From Micractinium sp. NFX-FRZ (lineage: Eukaryota; Chlorophyta; Trebouxiophyceae; Chlorellales; Chlorellaceae), in assembly GCA_029339195.1 (NCBI GenBank), contig JAPTJF010000012.1:1-64000 (forward strand): a stretch of 64,000 nucleotides of DNA, read 5' to 3'. Under the pieces are notes generated by a model. The model was not told the DNA's origin and ran no database searches. It saw only the letters and a list, made by a program, of their open reading frames with translations. This document shows, one piece after another, positions 23,054 through 34,200 of the stretch (within the stretch, counting starts at the first letter, position 1; every line of letters starts with the position of its first letter). The position numbers were made by a program, and so were the translations under genes.

Positions 23054-26000
23054 GCAGTGCCAGGGACACCTGGAATGGCAGCGCCGAGCTGGGCAGCCAG
23101 TGTGCTGAAGCAACACGAGGCCGCTGAGTTGCGGGTGGCAAGCAAGGGCAGCAGACGACAGGTCGTTGAGCAGGCAGGCGGAGGCAGCCAAGGTAGCACA
23201 TCACACCAGGCGCAGAGCTCTCCTGTAAACGCAGTGCTCTCCTGTAAACTCTGGAGGCCCAACTGGAGGCCCCTACCAGCAGCACCCACCAGCAACGTGC
23301 TCTTCCCTCTCCTTGTGCTCTTTCCTCTCCTTGGCGCGGCTGTCCCACCCTGCAGGTGCGAGTCAGGCAGGAGCGTGCACAGCGCGGTTGCAGCGCAGTG
23401 GGGGCGCCAGCGTGGCGCAGCACTCCCTGGCAGGACGGCCGGCTATATCAGTGGCCGGAAAACGCGACATCGAACCGGGCCCTAGCCTGTGCTTGGCTAC
23501 CAACTCACTAGTGTTCTCGACCCTCCTCCTTTAGAGGCCACATGCCTCGCACAACAGCAGTACAGTTATGACTGTACTGCTCACCGATGATGAGGATGAG
23601 GAGCATGTCGGCCACGGCAGCAACGATGGCACCCGCCACGGTGGTGCGCGTGCGGGCGGCCATTTTGCCTGCGCATGGATAGAGGGCGGGCAGGCACCCG
23701 CATCAGTGCTGGTGAGTGCTGGGTGCGTTGCCGCATCAAAGATGTTCATGTCTGTGTGTTGGTGTGGCAATGATGGCGGGCCCTGGCCAAGCTGGTGCGC
23801 ATGGCCACAAAGCCTGCGGGTGCCAGGAGGGAGGCCGGACTATGTATGAGGGCGTACTACGAATGCATCCGAGTGCGGTGCCGTGTGTGCCACAGCAAGC
23901 ACGGCATGCTGCAGTGGCCCCAACCCTTCCTGATGTGTGCTTGGCCATGAAGGAAAGTTGCTCCTCCCCCGCTCCCCTGACCTTACCCACCCACCCAACT
24001 AGGCATACGCCCCTGGCACGTCCCTCTCACCCGTCAGGCCAACCTTCCCTGGCTGAGCGGTGAAGTGCTTGGCCAACAGGAGGGTGCCCTCATCCGCTGC
24101 CTTTATCTTACCCACCCCACCCGCCAATTAGTACTAGCACAAGGCCTCACCGGTCAGCCCCGGAATGTAGTTGAACATGAGGAAGGTGTTGGCGGTGTCC
24201 ATCAGGAGCACGGAGGCAACGGCCAGCACGCCCACCATGGCGGCCCTGCAGGGGCAGAGGAAGGCAATGCGAAGCATACTGGGGCAAAATGTAAAAAAAC
24301 ATATGGCTTGTGAGGAGGAGCGAGGCCACCGCCAGCACGCCCACCGTCGCGGCCCTGTGCGGAGCGCGGGGGTTGACGGGCGCAGCTGAAATAGTTCTTA
24401 GTTCAAAATAGAGCACGTTGACTGAAAACAGGGATGCGGCAAATGCAAGCATGCCCACCAATGGCACGCCTGCAGGGGAAAGCAGTGGGGCCCGGTCATG
24501 CGGGAACACACATGCCATGAGCAAACGGACCAAGCAGCTTGTTGCCCCACGGCACCATACCAAACTGGTCATGCCAGCAGTGCTGTGCCCCACCCTTGTC
24601 TCATACCTTCTGCCCTTGCCCTTGCGGGTAACACTACCACCACAAGCAGGCCCATGCACTCGACCCGCCCACCGCCCCCACTACTGCCCCACCCACCTGC
24701 TCTTGTGGATGACGTTCATGGCAAGGTAGGCCAGGACCAGCAGCCAGGTGCTGCAGGGCAGACGAGGCAACGGTTGGGCACGATGCCAGGAATGCATTCA
24801 GGCTGCAATCGGGTGGATGAGAAGGCAGCGCTGCGCCCTGCCCACTGCGCGCAGGCACTGCGGCGAGCTCTGCCTGGCTGCCCAGGCGCCAGGGAAGCAC
24901 CAGGGCAGGGCAGGGCCTTCTGGCTGCATCTCTCTGTTGCTGCCACCTCGCCACCGCTGCCCAGGCAAGCAGGCACGCACATGCAGCACGCAGGCAGGGC
25001 GGGGCGGGGCAGCAGGCCGGCAAGTCGAGCTGCCAGCCTGCCCCACCGCCCGCCATGCCGCTTCAGTCACAAACAGTGCACCATAGTCGTCCTGGCAAGC
25101 TGCACAGCACAGCACAGCACAGCACAGCACAGCACAGCACAGCACAGCACAGCACAGCACAGCACAGCGCAGCGCAACACAGCGCAGCGCAGCGCAGCAC
25201 AGACACAGTTCTGATGAAAGCAGACACAGCATCATCCTGGCCCACACCATGTGTGTGCAGACGGGCCACTCACAAAAAGTGGAGGAAGGTGATCCACCTG
25301 CAGGCCAAGGGGGAGGCGGGCAAGGGAGGGGACACGCGCAGCAGCAGGGGAGGGAGGTGAGCGCAGAGGGGGACGCAGGAGTTGCCAGTGGAGATCTGAA
25401 CATGGGAGTAACCCGTGGTGTTTCCCGAGTCCAGCACGGATGCATCCCAGACCTCCCTGCCTGCCTTCTATAAGCCAACAGTACTGTGCACTGCAGGCAG
25501 CTCGCGCTGCCTGCAGAGGATGTAGCAGGCTGCCCTGGAGGCTGCGCATCGTGGGGTCCGAAGGGCGCACTTGGTCACGGGCCACCCATGCTAAGCCATG
25601 CTATACCATGCTATGCCATGCCTCTGCTGGCTCATTCGCCCGCCACAGGTTGGCCACACACACACCCCTTCCCGCGCTCACCAGGCGTACTGCAGGATGT
25701 GGTCGCAGCTGACGGGGCCCAGGTAGCCTACGGTGCCGCCGCCCCGCTGCAGCACGCCCAGTCCGCTGGAGCCGCACTCCTGCGGGGGGGAGGTGAGGGA
25801 GCGGGGGAGGGAGCAGGTGCGGGAGCAGGTGAGGGAGGGGAGGCAAGGTGCACTGGGCATTCCACAGGGAGCCAGCAGAGGTGTCATGGGGCTGGCAACA
25901 CTGAACACCAGTACTGGCAGGTGCGGGAGAGGAGGGAACTTCTGGGATACCTTCCTTGAAGGTGCATGTGTGTGTAGAGCACAGGGAGCCAGCAGAGGTG

Positions 26001-26450
26001 TCGTGGGGCTGGCAACACTGAACACCAGCGCTCGCCACTCGCCACGCCACTCACCGACTGCATGGCGGCAACGCCCCCCAGCAGGATGCCGAAACCAGCG
26101 GTGGAGAGCAGCCAGGCGGCCCAGATGAGAGCTGGCAGTCGGGAGGGGGGTGGGGCAGGGTGGGGGGTGGGGGCAGGGGCGGGGTGATGAGAGAGGCCGC
26201 GGGAGGCCAATGGTGGAAGGCAGCCCAAGGCGGGCCGGAAGCGGAAGACCATGCGGGCGGGCAGGCAGGCAGGCAGGCGGGAAAATCAGAGCAGGCAACG
26301 TCCCTGTGCCTGCCCGGCAGGCACGGCTGCTGGTCACACGAGACCAACTTGTGGCGGGACCTAGCCATCACAACACGCACCTTTGTTGGCGGGCCCCGTC
26401 GTGCCGCCCTCGGTGGTGTGGCTGCCGCCGCCGACCCCAAACTTCTTCAT
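22805..26450 (-). CDS. four-helix membrane protein, paralogue 2 (MARVEL-like)
   Basis: Nine exons, 5' to 3': 26381-26450, 26055-26131, 25682-25779, 25274-25297 (24 nt), 24697-24750, 24151-24245, 23585-23668, 23290-23349, 22805-22911; 669 bp, 222 aa. It follows paralogue 1 helix for helix (LIWAAWLLSTAGFGILLGG; WWITFLHFFTWLLVLAYLAM; MVGVLAVASVLLMDTANTFL; AGAIVAAVADMLLILIIG) and ends in the same Thr-rich tail. It differs in having an extra intron before helix 1 and, where paralogue 1 has a His-rich insert, a charged one (GWDSRAKERKEHKEREEH). The identical microexon and intron phases show a tandem duplication after the introns were in place. Function is unknown; the family assignment rests on topology. 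The intron before exon 24151-24245 also carries two copies of that exon's start. Confidence 0.83.
25101..25205. repeat. (AGCAC)n pentanucleotide microsatellite
   Basis: About twenty AGCAC repeats grading into AGCGC. It lies in the intron of paralogue 2 between the 24-nt exon and the next exon. Short runs of the same pentamer family (GCACA/GCACG/GGCAC) recur in introns across the window. Confidence 0.95.
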
Positions 26451-27008
26451 GCTTGCCCTGCTGCTGCCTCGGAAGTGCGTTGAAGGTGTCCAAGGGAGGT
26501 GACCTGGGCGGGAAAGGGACGGGGCAAGCCTGGAACGCTCCTGAGGGGCCAAGTGGAGAGGTGGGCTCAGGCCAAGCCCCCCGCTGCTGGTGCGGCTGCC
26601 ACCGCTGCTCAAGCAGGGTGCACATCCTCAAGGGCTACCTGATGTCTCTGGAAGCAGTGCGCGCGCTGCGAGGTGCAAACCGAGTAACACCACGCTCGAA
26701 CGCACGGGTTCTAGATGTCTGCCCTGCTGACTGGGCACCCCTTCTTGGTGCGAATCTCAGCTTCGCCAGATCCCCCCCTCTCTCTCTCTCTGCACGGACA
26801 GTGGGGTTAGCCTACCTCCAAGGGGGCGCGATGCACAGCGGCCACGGCTTGCGTCACCATTGGCGGGCAAGACGGGCTCTCTGGGCCTACTCATCTCCCT
26901 TCCCATCTCCCTTCCCATCTCCTTTCGATCTCCCACATCATTCGGCTCCTTACTGTTTACTGCATACCATTTACGTAGCACGAGGCAGTGCTCGCCCAGC
27001 AGCCGCCG
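26451..27008. other. intergenic, head-to-tail
   Basis: This lies upstream of paralogue 2 and downstream of the RWDD2-like gene, both on the minus strand. It contains a CT-rich run (about 26775-26790) and a triplicated CTCCCTTCCCAT motif (about 26895-26930). No coding exon was recognised. Confidence 0.5.
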
Positions 27009-28697
27009 TCACTGCAGTGATGGCGGAGGTCCCGGCAGACCGGTGGCCGCCCGCCAGTGCTGCTCCAGCCCGCACCGCGCCAGCAGCGCTGCCAGCTGCG
27101 GCACACTCGCCTCTTGCTCCCGGAACTCCCCTGCAAACAGCAAGCCGCGGCCAGAAGTACCGCTGCTGCTGCTGCCGCTCTTGGGCTCTGGGGCAACCCC
27201 TGGGCTCTTGCGGCCGCCTGCTGCCGCCGCTCCGCTCCCGCTAGTGTCAGTGCAGCCGCTGCAGCTGCTACCTTGATTAGAAGACCAGCAGTTGTGCTCC
27301 TGCAGCGCCACCACATCCATCATGCGCTCACGGCAGGGCCTGCAGGCACAGCATGACCACAGCGTGACTGGACAGTGAACCCCGCATCACAGGGACGGCA
27401 GCCCCGCACCGCCCGTCGTGTGCCCATCAGCCGCCTGATGCAGCAGTGGCACCAGCACATCCACACATCCACCCCATCCTTCTCCACATCCACATGCCTC
27501 CACCCCAGTACCACACACCTCTTGTTCTCCCCGTCAGACCCTGCTGGCCCCCCTGGCTGCTTTCGCCTGCCCTTTGAGTCCACATCCACCCCACTTGCTG
27601 GCACGACATTCTACTCTCTCTGCCCTGCTGGCCCCGCTGTCCGCTCGCACCTGCCCTTTGAGTCCACATCCACGGTGCGCGTGCGCTGCCGCACAAGGTA
27701 CTCTTTCACGCCTGCCTCTGGCCCCTCCAATAAGATGAGGATGATGGGAGGGGACCCCGAAGGGGCGCGGCTGGTGCCAGCAGCAGGCCCACATGCCCCG
27801 CTCCCGCCGCCGCTGCCACCGCCGCTGCAGAAGAGCAGGCGGCCGCCCAGGCCCAGCTCCAGGGCCCACCGCCGTATGGTGCGGCTGTAAGAAGCTCGGT
27901 CGTGCATGTGGTCTAGCCGGAGCAGCGCCAGCTGGCAGCCCTCCTGCGCCGGCGCCGCCTGTGCGGCCTGCCCCGCCTGTACTGCCTGTCCCGCCGCACC
28001 GTGCCTTCCAACAGCTGCCCCTGCCACAAGCTGCCGACTCTCCGCTGCTGCTGCCTCCTGCACCCGCTGCAGCAGCGACTCTGCCAACTGGTACAGGCAC
28101 TCTTGCCCGCCATCGGCCGCCGCCGCATCGGCCGCCGCCTGCAGCTGCGCAGCGCACTCCAGCTCGCCGCCCCTCCCAAGCCGTGCACAGGTTACCGCCT
28201 CCACCTGTGCCGCCTCCTGGGCTGGGTACCCGGGCGGCAGCAGCAGGTGCAGGCGTGCATGCCACTCCTGGTCATCAACGCTGCCAGCTGGCATTCGGTC
28301 TGCCGGCGGGAGCAGAGCCAGCGTCAGCCGCAGGGCAGCACCCGCCAGATGGGCATGGCTGCTGGCCTCAAAGGCAGCCTCTGCCAGGGCCACCAGCAGC
28401 TCCTCTGGTTCTAAGGCCTGCAGAATAGGGCGCAGAGGTGCAAGATGCAAGCAGGTGAAAGAGCACTCGAGCAGCCACCAAGCTCTTCACTGCACCGCTG
28501 CCGCCACCGCTGTCGCCACCGCCACTGCCCACCCACGCCCATGCCGGTGTCATCGGCTGCATTGATTTTGCCGCGTGACCAGCAAGTTTCGGCATGCAGC
28601 ATGTGCTGTGGCCCACCTCGGCGGTCAGCTGAGGCCCCAATATGGCTGCGAGAGCGATCAGCTCGTCCACCTTGCGTTGGAGCAAGTCCACATCCAT
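27009..28697 (-). CDS. RWDD2: RWD-domain protein, RWDD2-like (RWD + DUF1115)
   Basis: Three exons, 28617-28697, 27651-28417 and 27009-27339; 1179 bp, 392 aa. The start is MDVDLLQRKVDEL. The N-terminal RWD domain (about 5-140) shows the LHLLLPPGYPAQ turn typical of RWD folds. The RWDD2-type C-terminal domain follows, with LRLDHMHDRASYSRTIRRWA at about residue 192, then ILILLEGPEAGVKEYLVRQR and TVDVDSKGR before the last junction and the basic RERMMDVV after it. A Gly/Ser/Ala-rich insert in the last exon (about 300-345) makes the protein longer than animal homologues of about 290 aa. The molecular role of RWDD2 proteins is poorly known. The gene is head-to-head with NDUFS4, 285 bp between start codons. 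A copy of the exon-2 end sits at 27563-27587, where the donor GT has become GC. Confidence 0.85.
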
Positions 28698-28982
28698 TGC
28701 AGCAAGTTGTGGTGATTGATCATCAATTGCAAGCCTGAACAGGCCGAGCCACGGCCGTGCTGGGCTGTGCTGTGCCTGGCTGGCGACACTGGCCTGAGGC
28801 GTTGCTTGCGCTCTGGCACGCGCTTGATCGGCCGAGTTGAGCCAGTGCCCTGGCCCACCACCCCTCGCTCTCTGCCAGCCCCGCCCTCGCTTCACTCTCG
28901 AGCCAGGGCAGCAGCAGGCCGTACCGCCGGCCTGAAAGCACCACCAGCGCCCGACTGGCTTGCGGGGACAAGGGTTAGGGAC
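28698..28982. promoter_or_regulatory. bidirectional promoter, RWDD2-like / NDUFS4
   Basis: Only 285 bp separate the two divergent start codons, so both core promoters and both 5' leaders must fit here. The segment includes TGATTGATCATCAATTG at about 28711-28727. No TATA element is obvious. Confidence 0.6.
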
Positions 28983-30561
28983 ATGGCGCTGAGGGAAGCG
29001 GGCAAGCTTGCGCGGCTTGCGGCGCCCTTCTCGCGCCAGTTCGCCACCCAGACGGAGGTGGGGATCGTGAGCGGCCTGCCACCGCTGGACGTGGGCCGCA
29101 AGGTCACCATTTACAGCCCCGCCCGCACCGCCGGCCAGCAGGGCGTGTCTCAGACCGCCGTCGGTGAGTGTCCCCGCAGCAGGCTAAAGCTGCCTTTGGG
29201 CTCCTGCCGCCGCTCCCCGCTGCATCACAGGATCATGGCTGTGCCGCAAGCATGCTAGCGCCGCCTCTGCCGCTGCCCTCCTGTGCTGCCGCTGCCGTGC
29301 CAACTCCAGCCTTCTGCCCGCCTGCCAGGCCCCGCCGCCCCCACCCACCTCCCTCCTCGGCCCCTCCGTTGCACGCCCTTTCTCTCACACCTGACCCCCC
29401 CTTGCCGTTGTGTTGTCCACTCAGGCGGCGGCCCCGCCTGGAAGGTGCAGCACGAGAACCAGGGCAAGTGGGTGAATCCGCTCATGGGGTGGACCTCCAC
29501 GGCCGACCCGCTTGAGAATGTGGGCCGCCAGCTGTACTTCCCCTCAAAGGAGGAGGCCATCGCCTTTGCAGGTGGGCGCCGCTTTGGCGGCAGGCTGTGT
29601 TCAGTTGGTCCGACGTGCTTCCTGCTCATGACACGCCAGAGCATGGGGGGCCCGCCAGTTGTACTCGCCTGCTAAGGAGGAGGCGACCGCATTTGTGGTC
29701 GGGGCTGTTTGTGTGGCTAGCTGCGGTTTTTCTCCGTGGCCCGACGTATCGTGTCGCGTGTGTGCAGCTGTGGAGCTGCGAGGCCCAACAGTGCCAGAGC
29801 TCCGCCGACATGGGCAGGGCACGCCATTGATCCAGCTCCTGACGACCCGTGCCTTTCCTGTTGCTGTGCACAGATGAACAGGTGGAGCTACAAGGGTACC
29901 AAGCCCCTTGGGGTGTTGCCTGCACCTGCCTCCCTTTTAAAATTCAATGTCTCATCCCTTCTGGTGCTGCAGAGAAGAACGGGTGGAGCTACGAGGTGCA
30001 GGAGTACAAGAACCCCATCCGCTCCCGCCCCAAGCGCTACATCGGCTACGGCGACAAGTGAGCAGCAGGGATGGGGCCCGGGAGGGGGTGGACGGATGGA
30101 GGGATGCACGGCGCGGTTTGCTGCAGCGGCAAGAGAGGGGCAGCCTGGCGGCAGCACCTACATTGGCTACTTGGAGAAATGAGGAGGTCGTGTGAATTGG
30201 AGGCAGCTGCTGATGGCACGGGGGGGGCGGGGGGGGGCCAGTTGGCGGGCTTGTTGGCCCCGGCTCTTGCCGCCCCCACTACACCCCATTCCTCCCCCTC
30301 TGCTTTGCACTGTCCCCGGGAAGGGCAAGCGCATCCCCATCTGCCTTCACCCTCTATTATGTCCCACCCTCTACTGTATCCGCCCCTGTATCCGCCCCTC
30401 CCTCCCCTACCACCGTGCAGCTTCCCCCTTGCCCTCTGCCTTCACTTGCCTCACCCCACCCTCCCTTCCCTCCCTTCCTACCACCCCCTCGCAGCTTCTC
30501 CGTCAAGCGCAAGGGCATCCCTGTCGGTGGGCTGCGCGGCGAGCAGCAGGGGAAGAAGTGA
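28983..30561 (+). CDS. NDUFS4: NADH dehydrogenase (ubiquinone) Fe-S protein 4
   Basis: The 18-kDa accessory subunit of mitochondrial complex I, on the matrix arm. Four exons, 28983-29163, 29425-29571, 29973-30057 and 30495-30561; 480 bp, 159 aa. Residues 1-25 (MALREAGKLARLAAPFSRQF) form an amphipathic mitochondrial presequence. The diagnostic segments are WKVQHENQ, KWVNPLMGWTSTADPLENVG, FPSKEEAIAFAEKNGWSYEV, and IGYGDNFSVKRKGIPVGG, the last rebuilt across the final intron. A TGTAA polyadenylation-type signal occurs near 30825. Every intron carries copies of an adjoining exon edge: the exon-2 end at about 29660-29700, the exon-3 start at about 29757-29790 and 29871-29912, and the exon-3 end at about 30160-30185. 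Confidence 0.95.
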
Positions 30562-31208
30562 GGCAGCAAGCAAGCCAGCAAGCACGGCCTGGTCACCATA
30601 GCGTGGTTGCCCTGGTCGCCACCTCAGCAGACGCAGCACAGCACGGCACAGCACTTGTTGAGACCCGTCCCCAGGGTGTGAGCCTGTGTGCCAGCGGGGC
30701 GGGGTGCCAGCGGGCCTGAGGCCTGCCCCCGCCGCCGCTGCACCCGCGCCGCCCCCGTTCCCTTCCTGCCCTCTCCTGCCTCCCGGGGCCTGCCAGGCTG
30801 CACTCTTCCACCCCTCCCTTCCTCCTGTAAGGCATAACCTGTCTGACCGCATCTTCCGTTGAACGCACCAGCTGGGTGAGCGCTGATCAATGTTGAGGTG
30901 GGCACAACATGCAGGGTGCAGCCCCTTCAGGACAAATAGAGGCAGGCAAACATGTGGTTGGGCAGCCGGCTCTGCTGCTGCTTGGCTGCTGCCGGCTCCG
31001 CTGCGATTGGCACCGGCTGGCACCGGGCACACAGGCCTGTGCGTCTATGTGGTTCATGCGTACTGATCCCAAATCGGGGATCCGTCCGCTGCATTGGCTG
31101 CTGCTGTTGCTACTGCTGTTGCTGCTACTGGTGGCACTGCCGCGGGGGCCAGCTGCTGCAGTGCTGCGCTGGCTGCATGGAGCACTGCCCGGAGAAAAAG
31201 TGCTACTG
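30562..31208. other. intergenic, convergent 3' ends
   Basis: The 3' flanks of NDUFS4 (+) and the NFKBIL1-like gene (-) face each other here. No exon was recognised. CTG-rich microsatellite-like sequence near 31100-31210 runs into the Gln-coding end of the NFKBIL1-like gene. Confidence 0.5.
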
Positions 31209-34200
31209 CTACTGCTGCTGCTGCTGCTGTCGCTGCTGCTGTACGGTTGCACTGAGGGAGTTGAGCACCTGCGAATGGAGGAAGGAGGAGGCAGAAGGAG
31301 GTTGCAGATACTCATCAGGTTGAGGAGAAGCTTACGGCGACAGGAGACGAAGGCACAGCATGCAGCTAGCACACAAACCTGCCCTTTAGAGGTGGCTCAC
31401 CACACCCATCACATACAGCACAGCACGCATTTCGCTCGAGAGGTAGCCCCCCACCCCCCCCTGACCACCCATCTCTCTGACCCTCGGCCCCCCCTTGTCA
31501 TCAACAGTAGCAACCATGCTGGTGCTGGTACCACGCACCTGCCAGGTGGCCAACGCACCCTTGAACCCCCAGTGCTCCCCTGATCCCTTGCCCCCTTTGC
31601 GAGACACTGCAGCAGCCATTCTCCTACAGTAACTGGCACCACACAAACCTGCGAGGTGGCCACCACTCTGGCCAGGATGCGGGACGCATCCGCCGGCGCC
31701 AGCCGCCGCCCAAACCGGGCCTGGAACTTGTCTGCAGGGGAGGCAGGGCGGGTGGGTGGGTGGGTGAATGGGGGGTGGGGGAGGGCGGAGCAAGCATGCT
31801 GTTGGGGGTGTTGGGCGAGGGCTGGGGTGGGAAGCCCAACGCAGCGGCACTCCCGCCTGGGCACCTACCCGCTGCCCCCTCAATCTCCCATGCACCATGT
31901 GATAATACTTGCCTGGCTGCCTCACCATGGGCCTCCAAACACACTTGCCTGGCCAGCTAACTGCTGGGCACTGGCACTGGGCAGCTGACCACTCTGGGCA
32001 GCTGACCACTGGGCAGCCAACCCGCTGAGCCTTAAACTGGGGACCCACTGGACCTTAAACTGGGGACCCGCTGAACGTTAACACTGGACCTGAGGCAGCA
32101 TGCCCCACCAGCTCTCACCGGGGTGCCAGCGAATGAGCTCGGTGCGCAGGCGCTTGCGCTGCTCGTCGGGGCCCACAGCGCCTGGCACAGGGTTGAGGAG
32201 GAGCATGGGGTGGGGGAGCGGGGGCGGGGCAGGGGTGGGGGTGGGGCACGCCAGCGAGGGGCACCGCGGAGAAAGGCACAGGGGGCGCGCGCTTGGGAAG
32301 GCAAGCAAAACTGATGCCACCCCTCCCAGCCATCGTCTCCGGCCGCCGAAACCTGGAGCAGCGCCCGCCGAATTCCCATCCGCGTCTCATCTCATGTGGC
32401 GCAGGTGCCTCAAGCTGGCATGAGCACCCCCTCACCCCGCTGCGTTCACCTGCCCACCCACCCTTGCACTGTGTCCATTGCCATCCTGCCCACAGCACAG
32501 CACGGCACAGCACGGCATAGCACGGCACAGCACCCCCGCCCGCCCACTGTACCGTCACGCTGCCCACCCACCCACCCACCGTACACCACCACCCGCTGCA
32601 GCTCCTCCTGTGAGGCGCCCTCCGAGGCCAGGATCCATGGCACGTCGGCGTAGCCAATGGTGGCCTCTGCGGGGGGGAGGAGAGGGGAGGAGGGGTGGAG
32701 GGGTGGAGGGAGGCCAGGATCCATGGCACGTCGGCGTAGCCAATGGTGGCCTCTGCAGCAGACAGCAGGGAGGGAACATGGGCAGGAGGTGAGCACAGGC
32801 GGGGTGGGGTCTGTGGGGAGGACGGGGAGGGAGGGAGGGAGAAGGGAGGGGCATGGACAGCAGGTGAGCTAGGGCAATGGCAGCCTCTGGGGGCAGGAGA
32901 TGGGGTGATGGGGAGAGGGCAGGGCAAGGCCTGCTTGAGGGAGGCCAGTGTCCGGCACAGGCAATGCCTGCTAATGCAGCACATGGAGGCAGGCAGGGAG
33001 CGGCCTTTCTCTCGGCAGGATGTTCTGGGCGTGCATTGCATTTGACTTTTTTGCAAGTCGGGCAAAAGGCCAGCCAGGGGCAAGCAGCACAGCCGCCCAC
33101 CTGGGTGCTTGGTGGCAAAGAACTGCCAGCGCGCCTCGTAGGATGCACGCTTGGGTCCGGCCTGGCCCTGCAGGGAGGGAGGGCAGCAGGCACGGGGCAG
33201 CAAAGGAACATGCAGGCACGCTTGTGAGCACCGCAGCCAGCAAGCCCCATGCCTCCCATCGTACATTACTATGCCTCCCATCGTGCATATTGTAGGGGAT
33301 GCATGCAAGGGCAGCAGCCTGGTCCGCAACTAGGCCCCGTTGCTGCCACCGTAAGCCGATGCATGCAGCAGCACAGCGGCAGCGGCGGCGGCGGCGGCGG
33401 GCCCACGGGCCAAACACGCGGCACCGCACCTCTGCCACCGCGGCCCGCCACGCCGCATCCTGCTTCTGCTGCTCCTCCAGGATGCGGCGGCTCTCAGACT
33501 CTGCCGCCTGCCGGAACGCCGTGCGGTGCGCCTCCTCCTGCCGCCTGCTGGCGCGGCGCAGCGCCGGGGTTGGGACAAGGGGGAGGGGCGTTTGGTGGCA
33601 AGCGGGAGCAGCTCCGGCAGTGGAGGTGTGGGCAGCTCAGCAGAGGCTGCTTTGCACCTGGGACTGCCAGACCGGGCATAGAGGGGCACGCTGGCAGACG
33701 GGCACGGTGAGTCAGGGAGGCAGAGGTGCGAGCAGAGGAGCCAGTGGGCGTGGAGCACGGGCATGCGCAGAGCACAGCGGCCGGCCGGCGGCTTGCCTGC
33801 GCTGCGTGAAGGCCGCCCGGGTCTGCTGCTCCTTGGCGCGCCGGTGGGCCTGCAGCCGGGTGGTGGCAGCACGTGCAGAGCTACCACTCAGCTACCACTT
33901 AGCTACCACTCAGCACTGCTCTGCTGTCCCTGCGGTGCCCCGATGACTCTTGCACAGTACCACAGAACCTAGGTGCCAGCCAGGTCCTGCACCTGCCGCC
34001 CGCTTGCCCAACTCCTGCCAGTGCCAACAGACCACCTGCCGCTCCCTTGCCCTCTAGCTGCCGGTGCAACTGCCCCGCCGCGGGCGGCACCCACCTGCAT
34101 CTCCTCCCAAATGCGGCGGGCATACCCCTCTGCAGTCTCGTACTCGTCGGCATGCCAGTCGCCCCCGCCATACCTGCGCACCGCGCGCAGGCAGAGGGGG

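Noticed and set aside
24498..25214. 238-codon frame ending in repeated AQHST
   Set aside because: The repeat is the translated AGCAC microsatellite inside an intron of paralogue 2.
27534..28265. 243-codon minus-strand frame overlapping the RWDD2-like gene
   Set aside because: It is an out-of-frame reading of the RWDD2-like exon; the RWD and DUF1115 motifs are in the other frame.
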